This document shows, in pieces, positions 8,495 to 15,405 of a stretch of 64,000 nt of DNA. Both the position numbers and the translations under genes were made by a program. The DNA comes from Clostridium rhizosphaerae (GTDB taxonomy: Bacteria > Bacillota > Clostridia > Clostridiales > Clostridiaceae): assembly GCF_016765585.1 (NCBI RefSeq), contig NZ_JAESWC010000004.1:347407-411406 (forward strand), in the 5' to 3' direction. Each line of letters begins with the position of its first letter. Position 1 is the first letter of the stretch. The notes below the pieces were generated by a model that saw nothing but the letters and a program-made list of their open reading frames with translations, did no database searches and had not been told where the DNA came from.

Positions 8495-10588
8495 TTACTT
8501 TTTCTTGTTTAATTTATCTTTAAGCACCAGCTCGTAGCTATAATCTACCACACCAGTTGTTCCTGGTTTTGCAGCGTACCAAACCAACATATAGTTATTA
8601 CCGCTGCTTAAGAACTTTTGAATCTCCATTTCATCAGCTGCTGTCATATTTACTAAGTCCAATGTTTTAACTTGATAATGCTGTGGTTCTGTTCCCTTAT
8701 TTGTATATTTTTCATTAATAAAGGTAACTGAATAGTCAACATAGTTTCCAAGAATCTTATCCAAATTTTCAAACTTGCTCATATCATCACAGGTATTAGT
8801 GTAGTTAATTTCAGGTATAGAAATATTATCAACATACCAACCTGGATCTGTATAGGCGTCGTCAGTCATGTATCTGAAGTTTACTAATATCTTCTTTCCT
8901 GCATATGCAGAAAGATCAAAGACTTCATTTGTCCACGCTTCGTTAGTACCTGTAAATCCAGGAACATTTGCTCCAATGCTACTCTTTGCACCTGGGTCTA
9001 AATAGGTCTTTGTATTATTGTTAGCAAGACTCTTCCATGTCTTTCCGCCATCATCTGAAACTTGAACAAATCCATAGTCCCAGCCTTTTTCGATATAATA
9101 ATAATTGTCAAATTTTAAAGTTGCCTTTTGAACATTAGTCAAATCAGCCCAAAATACCAGCTTGTTATCATTTTTATCCGCATTATTTCCCCATAATACA
9201 TTGTTTGCTGAATTTCTTGTATCAGGCACAACCTTCCAAGGATTGGAATTTGTAACGAAACTAACACCATTAAATATTATATCTTTAATATTTTTTGTAT
9301 TCTCAAGCTTTAAGTAGTCCACTCCCCAAGCAGGAACTCCATCCTTTTGGAAGGTTTGTGCTGACTTATAGTTTACTTTCACATCTATACTGCTAAAATT
9401 ATATATTCCATTGCCAGGATTCTTGCTGTCCACAGATAAAGCAGCGCTAAATCTTCTAAACAATTCGGTAAAATCAATACCAGTATTAAACTGAGCTAGA
9501 ACCTTGTTAACACTATTTATTCCTTGGGTCTTTTCTTTAGCTAAAGCTTGAATGAAGTTTTTTCCAAAATGGTCATTTAGATACAATTGGAATAAATATG
9601 CTTGCCCGTAGTCAGCTAGAGTTTCTGGTCCAGTAGGGGCATTATACTGTTCATCCCATGAAACTAATGAATTTTCTGGGTGGTCTAGGAAGAAATTAAC
9701 ATGTCCCCAGTCATGACCATAACCACATAAATATTGTGCAAAGTCAGCCATTCCTTCATTTATCCAGCTTTCCTCATCAGGATCGTTATCACTGTGAATA
9801 AGATGCTGGAATTCATGAGCTACAGTTCCGTAAATACTATTATTCGGTATTCTCGCATCCCACCTATTTGTATCAATATTTATTACATTCCTATCAAAAT
9901 ATCTAGCAAACGTTGGTGAGAAGAAACCAGCAACATAAAATGGGTAACTTGGATCATAATAGTTTTCGTCTCTGCAATTATCAACAAGCATTATAACTCT
10001 TTCTATTCCGTCAGCAGGAGCATAGTAACCAGCTGGTACTTTAAGAGCAGGATTCTGGCCTGTTCTAGAGTTTGGTACTCCAAAGAACTCTGTATCCTTT
10101 TGATAAATATTTTTATCAAACTCGTCTCTTAGCTTGTCAACTTGTTCTTGGGTTATAACTGGCACAGGTCTAGAATCACCTGGCAAAAACTTAAGGTCAT
10201 TAGCAACCCATACTTCAACCTTTTGACCAATGCTTCTTAATGTAAATTCTTTATAGTAGTTTCCATTTTGGTTATCATAGGCTACAAACTTCTTTGTTCC
10301 ACCGTTATAAGTAAAGTTCCCTTCATTATCTGCCACACTTTGAGCTGAAACTGTATTAAAGTCTATACTTTCTGTAGCTTTCATTATTTCCTTATCCATC
10401 TTTGCCCTAAGTACAGGATCCTTTTCCATAGTTCTAATTCGAGAGTCAACATCAATAGTGTCCCCGTATCTAGCTGTATTCCATTGATCTTTTTCCGCAG
10501 CTTTAACTTTTGTAAATTGACCGGGTATGGCTACAGAAGCAACCATAAGAAGAGAAACAATTGTTGATAGTAGTTTCTTTTTGTTCAT
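8495..10588 (-). CDS. secreted zinc metalloprotease (immune inhibitor A / M6- or M30-like)
   Basis: A 697-residue exported protein. A signal peptide (MNKKKLLSTIVSLLMVASVA.., cleavage near residue 30) leads a catalytic domain with VAHEFQHLIHSDND (zinc HEXXH) and NEGMAD downstream, where the glutamate would be the third zinc ligand. A C-terminal beta-rich domain (about 430-630) has the SDDGGKTWKSL pattern seen in secreted hydrolases. It probably degrades extracellular proteins; M6 and M30 types cannot be separated by eye. ATG at 10588 follows GGGGGAAA. It stands alone and ends in WTTKIV repeat copy 4. Confidence 0.85.
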   Translation of the reverse strand: MNKKKLLSTIVSLLMVASVAIPGQFTKVKAAEKDQWNTARYGDTIDVDSRIRTMEKDPVLRAKMDKEIMKATESIDFNTVSAQSVADNEGNFTYNGGTKKFVAYDNQNGNYYKEFTLRSIGQKVEVWVANDLKFLPGDSRPVPVITQEQVDKLRDEFDKNIYQKDTEFFGVPNSRTGQNPALKVPAGYYAPADGIERVIMLVDNCRDENYYDPSYPFYVAGFFSPTFARYFDRNVINIDTNRWDARIPNNSIYGTVAHEFQHLIHSDNDPDEESWINEGMADFAQYLCGYGHDWGHVNFFLDHPENSLVSWDEQYNAPTGPETLADYGQAYLFQLYLNDHFGKNFIQALAKEKTQGINSVNKVLAQFNTGIDFTELFRRFSAALSVDSKNPGNGIYNFSSIDVKVNYKSAQTFQKDGVPAWGVDYLKLENTKNIKDIIFNGVSFVTNSNPWKVVPDTRNSANNVLWGNNADKNDNKLVFWADLTNVQKATLKFDNYYYIEKGWDYGFVQVSDDGGKTWKSLANNNTKTYLDPGAKSSIGANVPGFTGTNEAWTNEVFDLSAYAGKKILVNFRYMTDDAYTDPGWYVDNISIPEINYTNTCDDMSKFENLDKILGNYVDYSVTFINEKYTNKGTEPQHYQVKTLDLVNMTAADEMEIQKFLSSGNNYMLVWYAAKPGTTGVVDYSYELVLKDKLNKKK

Positions 10589-10809
10589 TACATTTCCCCC
10601 TTTTTATATTTAACACACCCAAAGATGTATTAATTCAATGTTAACTTTCAAATAGTTATCCTAGAAAACTGCAGGGTTATGCATAGTATTATGAAATGTT
10701 TAAAATCAACTACTACATTTATATAGAAATGATAGCATCTTTATGATAATTAAGTTGAAAGATTATGCAGTTAGTTACAAATATATTATCATTAAACTTA
10801 GTTAAAAAA

Positions 10810-10870
10810 GTCCTTGAAGTAAAAACTTCAAGGACCTTTTATCCTTACTTTAACAAATTTTCGTCGTCCA
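10810..10870 (-). repeat. WTTKIV/terminator repeat, copy 3
   Basis: The minus strand from 10870 to 10850 reads W-T-T-K-I-C-stop, preceded by the same ATCYTATGTACTCTT stretch as copy 2. The terminator that follows (GTCCTTGAAGT arms at 10810-10820 and 10825-10835, then T-run) is unrelated to the CAGCAGTAATA hairpins of the other copies. The gap 10589-10918 otherwise holds only the protease promoter region. Confidence 0.75.
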
Positions 10871-10918
10871 ATAAAGAGTACATAAGATGTGTGCATTTCA
10901 TTTTAACCCACGCTCTAT

Positions 10919-11941
10919 TTATTTCTTGTCATAATTTATTTTTGCATTAGCTACTATAACGCCCACAAGAGGATGTAACTTATGTACTTCTACAGTAAAA
11001 TTAAAGCTCTGGAAACAATCCGTTAGTTCTTCAATACTTGAAGGAAAATCTACTTTAGGTCCATATCCAATTAAAGCAAATTCTTCTTTATAATCATCTG
11101 GATTTTCAAAAAATATTAAATCACCTATTATAATACTTTTTAAGCTTTCTCCGCCTAGAGCAATCATTTCCTTTATTGCCCTCTTTTTAAACTCTGTAGT
11201 TAAATGATGTAAAGCGTAGTTTGATATGATTTTTGTTACATGCCTTGCTTTTAAATCTACATTTAAACTTGGCTGTTCAAATGTTCCTATATAAAATTCA
11301 GTATTATCCATACCTACACTTTTTGCACTCTCTTTCGCCTGTATAACCATCCCTTCACTAATATCTACCCCAATTGCTAATCTTACTTTTTGCGATAGTT
11401 GTATAAGTTGTTTACCTGTACCGCACCCTAAATCCAGTACAACATCATTCACATTTGGATTAACTAATTCATTTATTAGCTCTGCAGTTTTAGCCCTCCA
11501 ATAATAGCTATCAGTAACATATTGTTTACTTGCATTATTAAATCTTTGCTTTGCACTTGTTTCCATATTCGTTATCCTTATAATATCAATAAATTGCTGA
11601 ACATCCAGAAAATTATTGCTTTGTATTTTTTTCTGGGCTTTATTTAGGGCAGTAATAACTATTTCAATATTTTTCTTTTTTTCTTCTAATGCTCTTGTTT
11701 GAATATCAATTACACTTTCTATATCTCGACCCTTTTCATTTAAAAGCTTTTTTATTTCTTCAAGTGATAATCCAACAAATTTTAATGTAGTAATTTGCTG
11801 TAGCTTAATAAAGTCCATATCACTATAAACCCTATACCCTGTTTCTGTCTTCGTAGACGGTTGTAACAAGCCGATTTTATCATAATGAAGTAATGTTTTA
11901 ACAGTTACTCCTGCTCTTTTAGCAAACTCACTAATTTTCAA
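10919..11941 (-). CDS. MerR-type regulator fused to SAM-dependent methyltransferase
   Basis: A 340-residue fusion. Residues 1-70 are a MerR winged helix (ISEFAKRAGVTVKTLLHYDKIG..GYRVYS), then a coiled coil (about 75-110), then a class I methyltransferase domain with VLDLGCGTGK as motif I and GVDISEGM. It may sense a compound and modify it, or use SAM as a ligand; the target is unknown. The TTG start at 11941 is chosen because GGGGAG lies six bases upstream and the MerR-type promoter starts transcription near 11958, which rules out a TTG at 11959. It is a stand-alone gene, probably autoregulated. Confidence 0.85.
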   Translation of the reverse strand: MKISEFAKRAGVTVKTLLHYDKIGLLQPSTKTETGYRVYSDMDFIKLQQITTLKFVGLSLEEIKKLLNEKGRDIESVIDIQTRALEEKKKNIEIVITALNKAQKKIQSNNFLDVQQFIDIIRITNMETSAKQRFNNASKQYVTDSYYWRAKTAELINELVNPNVNDVVLDLGCGTGKQLIQLSQKVRLAIGVDISEGMVIQAKESAKSVGMDNTEFYIGTFEQPSLNVDLKARHVTKIISNYALHHLTTEFKKRAIKEMIALGGESLKSIIIGDLIFFENPDDYKEEFALIGYGPKVDFPSSIEELTDCFQSFNFTVEVHKLHPLVGVIVANAKINYDKK

Positions 11942-11964
11942 GAATTTCTCCCCTTTCAAGATTA

Positions 11965-11995
11965 TTCTAATTCCTAACCTTGGGTTAGAGTCAAT
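11965..11995 (-). promoter_or_regulatory. MerR-type promoter with 19-base spacer
   Basis: TTGACT (11990-11995) and TAGAAT (11965-11970) are 19 bases apart on the minus strand, and the spacer holds the dyad CTAACC-TTG-GGTTAG (11975-11989). An over-long spacer filled by a dyad is the signature of MerR-family activation. Confidence 0.85.
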
Positions 11996-12082
11996 ATTGA
12001 TTTAAAATACTTATAAATATATTTCATTATACACCTATTGATTATTTCAATAATATCTAAATACAAATTTAATAAAAAATAT

Positions 12083-12188
12083 AAGATAGCAGTAATATTT
12101 ATTAATATTACTGCTATCTTTATGCTATCATCTATATCATCATACATCTATTTATAACCTGAGCTATTTACACTATCTTAGTTGTCCA
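12083..12188 (-). repeat. WTTKIV/terminator repeat, copy 2
   Basis: W-T-T-K-I-V-stop runs from 12188 to 12168 on the minus strand, 45 bases after the membrane-protein stop and in its frame with no stop between. A long hairpin (12083-12120, arms AAGATAGCAGTAATATT) follows. Its stem shares the core AGCAGTAATA with copies 1 and 4. Confidence 0.85.
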
Positions 12189-12233
12189 ACAAAGAGTACA
12201 TAGGATGTATAGAAAAAATGTATATTTCTTGGG

Positions 12234-12605
12234 CTAAAGCAAAAATCCTAAAAGAAATAAAATACTCACAGCTGAAAATCCAAGGGTTTTCCAATACTTA
12301 TAATATAATGCTTCTCCTACTGCATACGTAGCAAATAAAATTAGAGCTAATAAAAAATATGTTTCATTTACATTACGTAAAATAAATGAAGCAATCCCTA
12401 TTAGAAAAAATAACAATCCCAAAATGAACATAAGCATAACCTTTGTTTTTAATTGTTTTTTTGTAACCTCTTTTGGTATTTCCTGATGTTGCTTACGAGC
12501 CAAATTCATTCCGTTCTTTAAACTCAAAAATATTAAATTGGAGATAATCTCAAACATTCCGAATGCAACAAAAATTGCTCTATATATTTCTAATTTCCAT
12601 GACAT
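12234..12605 (-). CDS. small four-helix membrane protein, function unknown
   Basis: A 123-residue protein with four membrane segments and a basic cytoplasmic loop (about 30-52). No family was recognised. Its ATG overlaps the MarR stop codon (TAATG), so the two are translationally coupled. As the partner of a MarR repressor it may take part in stress or efflux, but that is only inference from context. Confidence 0.75.
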   Translation of the reverse strand: MSWKLEIYRAIFVAFGMFEIISNLIFLSLKNGMNLARKQHQEIPKEVTKKQLKTKVMLMFILGLLFFLIGIASFILRNVNETYFLLALILFATYAVGEALYYKYWKTLGFSAVSILFLLGFLL

Positions 12606-13036
12606 TACTCCCCCTCCTTTTTTAAATTATTATTAATTCGCTGTAAGTAATCAAATAACTGTTCTATTTCATCATCATTAAACTCCACCAAAGCTCTACA
12701 ATTGCATTTAACTGCTTCATAACTAATTTTTTCTGCTAAATCTTGTCCATAATCTGATATGCACACTATATTTGCTCTCCTATCATTTTCGCATTGATTT
12801 CTATAAACCAACTTTTTATTAATAAGTTTATCAATTACAGCCCCTGTTGTGGCCCTGTCCGCTTCTAATTTTTCAGCTACCTCCGCTTGTGTTAAGTTAT
12901 CTTCTTCTGACAACACTTTTAGAACAGCCCACTGTGATGTGGTTATATCATATATTTTAATTTTTGTTTCTAATTGCTTTTTTATATTTCTAGCTGTTGA
13001 ATTAATAATGTATCCAAAAGATTCATTTATGTTCAT
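12605..13036 (-). CDS. MarR-family transcriptional regulator
   Basis: A 143-residue winged-helix protein. LTQAEVAEKLEADRATTGAVIDKL is the recognition region, followed by a wing with RRANIV. MarR proteins are usually repressors released by a small ligand. The start is taken at ATG 13036 (MNINESFGYI), with GGTTGAG upstream. The ATG at 13057 has no ribosome binding site and abuts the operator dyad. It is the first gene of a two-gene unit with the membrane protein. Confidence 0.88.
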   Translation of the reverse strand: MNINESFGYIINSTARNIKKQLETKIKIYDITTSQWAVLKVLSEEDNLTQAEVAEKLEADRATTGAVIDKLINKKLVYRNQCENDRRANIVCISDYGQDLAEKISYEAVKCNCRALVEFNDDEIEQLFDYLQRINNNLKKEGE

Positions 13037-13057
13037 ATAAAATCTCAACCTTTCCAT

Positions 13058-13100
13058 TATAATAATAAGCGTGCATATAATATGTGCACTTATTATTATA
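13058..13100. promoter_or_regulatory. dyad operator of the MarR gene
   Basis: A 43-base inverted repeat centred near 13079 has perfect 12-base outer arms (TATAATAATAAG) and inner TGCA/ATAT symmetry. It includes a TATAAT facing the marR gene, so a bound MarR dimer would block its own promoter. Confidence 0.75.
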
Positions 13101-13190
13101 GCATTTCCCTTTATTTTGTAAATAGTAAAATGGCACCTTTTATTAATACTTCAAAATTTATCCTTCATATTATGCCTAAAAGCAAAAAAA

Positions 13191-13310
13191 CAGCAATAAT
13201 ACTTATTAATATTACTGCTGCTTAATATTTACGAGTTAAATGCAAAAAACAATTCATTTAGTTTAGTCTAACTTTTCAATATGGAACTATCATACGATTT
13301 TTGTAGTCCA
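13191..13310 (-). repeat. WTTKIV/terminator repeat, copy 1 (native ABC-F 3' end)
   Basis: This is the real C-terminus of the ABC-F gene (..D-W-T-T-K-I-V-stop, 13310 to 13290), followed about 70 bases on by a CAGCAATAATA/TATTACTGCTG hairpin with a T-run (13191-13220). The hairpin matches those of copies 2 and 4. The 20 bases upstream shared by copies 2-4 are absent here. Confidence 0.85.
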
Positions 13311-14846
13311 ATCCTCACAGTTCCAAACTTCAGTCACAACATCCCTATAAAACTCTGGTTCGTGGCAAACTAATAATATAGTTCCCTTATACTCTTTTAG
13401 TGATCTCTTTAATTCATCCTTTGCATCTACATCAAGATGGTTAGTAGGCTCGTCAAGAATCAATATATTAGTTTCATTATTTATAAGCTTTGCAAGTCTA
13501 ACCTTGGCAGCCTCTCCCCCTGATAAAACCATTACCATACTCTCAATATGCTTAGTAGTAAGTCCGCATTTTGCAAGAGCAGCACGAACTTCATATTGAG
13601 TGTAGCCGGGAAACTCCTTCCAAAACTCTTCAATACAAGTATTTGTGTTTCCTTCTCTGCCTTCCTGCTCAAAGTATCCTATATACTGATAATCTCCAAG
13701 CTGAACTTCTCCGCTTATTGGCTTTATTTGACCCATTAAGCTCTTAAGAAGTGTTGTCTTTCCTAATCCATTAGAACCTACTAAGGCAATTTTCTGTCCT
13801 CTTTCCATATAAAGATTAAGAGGCTTTGTAAGCGGGCTATCATAACCTATAACTAAATCCTTAGTTTCAAATATAACCTTACCTGAAGCTCTAGATGTCT
13901 TAAAATTAAAGGTTGGTTTTGGTTTCTCAGCTGAAAGCTCAATTCTATCTATTTTATCAAGCTTCTTTTGTCTTGACTTAGCCATGTTCGCCGTAGCAAC
14001 ATTAGCTTTATTTCTAGCAACAAAGTCTTCAAGCTTTGCGATTTCTTGTTGCTGTCTTTCATAGGCTTGCTCTAATTGTTTCTTTTTAGCTTCATATATT
14101 CTTTCAAATTCTTCATAATTTCCAACATACCTTGTAAGCTTCCTATTTTCCACATGATATATAAGGTTAATTACTGAATTTAAAAATGGAATATCATGAG
14201 ATATTAATATAAATGCATTTTCGTAAGCATTTAAAAATCTCTTAAGCCACTCAATATGAGCTTCATCCAAGTAGTTTGTAGGCTCGTCCAAAAGCAATAT
14301 ATCTGGAGTTTCAAGTAAAAGTTTAGCAAGTAAAACTTTTGTTCTCTGACCTCCGCTTAGCTCTTTAACATCTTTATCTAGTCCCACATCTAAAAGTCCA
14401 AGACCTTTGGCAGTTTCTTCAATTTTAGCATCTATAACATAAAAACCATTATGGTCTAGCATATCTTGAATTACTGCAGTTCTTTCAAGCATTTTTTCAA
14501 GTTCTTCTGGAGTAACATCTCCCATTTTCCCATAAAGCTCATTCATTTCTGCCTCTGCATCAAACAAATATTGAAAAGCCCCTTTTAATACATCTCTTAT
14601 AGTAAGGCCTGCTTGAAGCACAACATGCTGGTCCATATAGCCAACTCTAACCTTGTTTGACCATTCTATTACTCCATCATCCGGCATAAGCTTTCCTGTA
14701 ATTATATTCATAAAGGTTGATTTACCTTCACCATTTGCACCTATAAATCCAACATGTTCCCCCTTTAAAAGTCTGAAGGATACATCTTCAAGTATTGCTC
14801 TATCTCCAAAGCCATGACTCATATTTTTAACGGTTAGTATACTCAT
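13290..14846 (-). CDS. ABC-F family ATPase
   Basis: A cytoplasmic twin-ATPase of 518 residues with no membrane segments. Nucleotide domain 1 has Walker A GANGEGKST, signature LSGGQRTK and Walker B ILLLDEPTN. A charged interdomain linker follows, then domain 2 with GSNGLGKTT, LSGGEAAK and ILILDEPTN. ABC-F proteins act on the ribosome E-site as translation factors or antibiotic protection factors; the branch cannot be decided by eye. ATG at 14846 (MSILTVKNMS) follows GGGGAG, and a longer reading to 14879 is rejected. A leader of about 145 bases with a possible short ORF (14932-14900) hints at attenuation. Confidence 0.92.
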   Translation of the reverse strand: MSILTVKNMSHGFGDRAILEDVSFRLLKGEHVGFIGANGEGKSTFMNIITGKLMPDDGVIEWSNKVRVGYMDQHVVLQAGLTIRDVLKGAFQYLFDAEAEMNELYGKMGDVTPEELEKMLERTAVIQDMLDHNGFYVIDAKIEETAKGLGLLDVGLDKDVKELSGGQRTKVLLAKLLLETPDILLLDEPTNYLDEAHIEWLKRFLNAYENAFILISHDIPFLNSVINLIYHVENRKLTRYVGNYEEFERIYEAKKKQLEQAYERQQQEIAKLEDFVARNKANVATANMAKSRQKKLDKIDRIELSAEKPKPTFNFKTSRASGKVIFETKDLVIGYDSPLTKPLNLYMERGQKIALVGSNGLGKTTLLKSLMGQIKPISGEVQLGDYQYIGYFEQEGREGNTNTCIEEFWKEFPGYTQYEVRAALAKCGLTTKHIESMVMVLSGGEAAKVRLAKLINNETNILILDEPTNHLDVDAKDELKRSLKEYKGTILLVCHEPEFYRDVVTEVWNCEDWTTKIV

Positions 14847-15100
14847 TAATTTCTCCCCTTTTATATATATAGATTTCAAAGTAAATCTCCTATTTGAGCT
14901 TCACAAAAACCTGTAAAAGCATCAGGACTTTTGCTTGCTCAAACAATGATTAACTAATTGAAACTAAGTAGTCCAATTTATTGCACATAGTATAGTTTAA
15001 AATATGCAGTACCCCTATGTCAAAGGAAATTTATATAATAAGCTGTGGTAAATAAAAGAATGTTGCTATTGTATTTATTATATATTCTTAAATTATTTAG

Positions 15101-15240
15101 GAGCTGTTTAATAATAATGTTTATATAAACATGTTCTTTAATATTACAGAAAGCAAATCCACTGCAAACCAGCATGATCGCAGTAAATATTTATATATTT
15201 TAATAGGTTTATATTTAAATATACGAATCATAAAAAGACC
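15101..15240 (+). repeat. R1 intergenic repeat, copy A
   Basis: About 140 bases closely similar to 53571-53720 (+) and 49239-49385 (-). It contains a small hairpin region around CTGCAAACCAGCATG and the constant words CATGTTCTTTAATATTACAG and ATACGAAT. It has no convincing reading frame. It is the main content of the 14847-15405 gap, with the ABC-F leader on one side and the GH31 terminator on the other. Confidence 0.7.
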
Positions 15241-15282
15241 ATCATTTAAAACGAAAAAATTAACACTGAAAAAGAAAGAAAT

Positions 15283-15338
15283 CGCGAAGGACACGGAAGT
15301 TAGTACACATTAAAAATACTCTTCCGCGTCTTTTGCGT
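15283..15338 (-). terminator. terminator of the GH31 gene
   Basis: Imperfect long arms, built on GACACGGAAG and CTTCCGCGTC with further pairing outward, form a GC-rich hairpin about 70-120 bases past the GH31 stop. Confidence 0.6.
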
Positions 15339-15405
15339 TATCCATATTTTCCGTGTTTAATAAAACATACTCAATAAGTCATTGCAGCTTTCTTAAAAAA
15401 TAATA

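Noticed and set aside
6163..13310. Integron attC sites
   Set aside because: The repeats end in ordinary terminator hairpins. The paired core sites and bulged stem of attC are not visible, and no integron integrase is present.
14900..14932. 10-codon leader peptide of the ABC-F gene
   Set aside because: The position is attractive for attenuation, but there is no ribosome binding site and no clear alternative hairpins, so it is only mentioned under the gene.
15131..15313. 60-residue open frame in the 15.1-15.3 kb gap
   Set aside because: It lies within repeat R1 and the GH31 terminator, has no ribosome binding site, and its other copies do not keep the frame.
15101..15338. CRISPR-like repetition
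   Set aside because: The repeats are single copies of long elements far apart, with no regular spacers; no cas gene is in the window.
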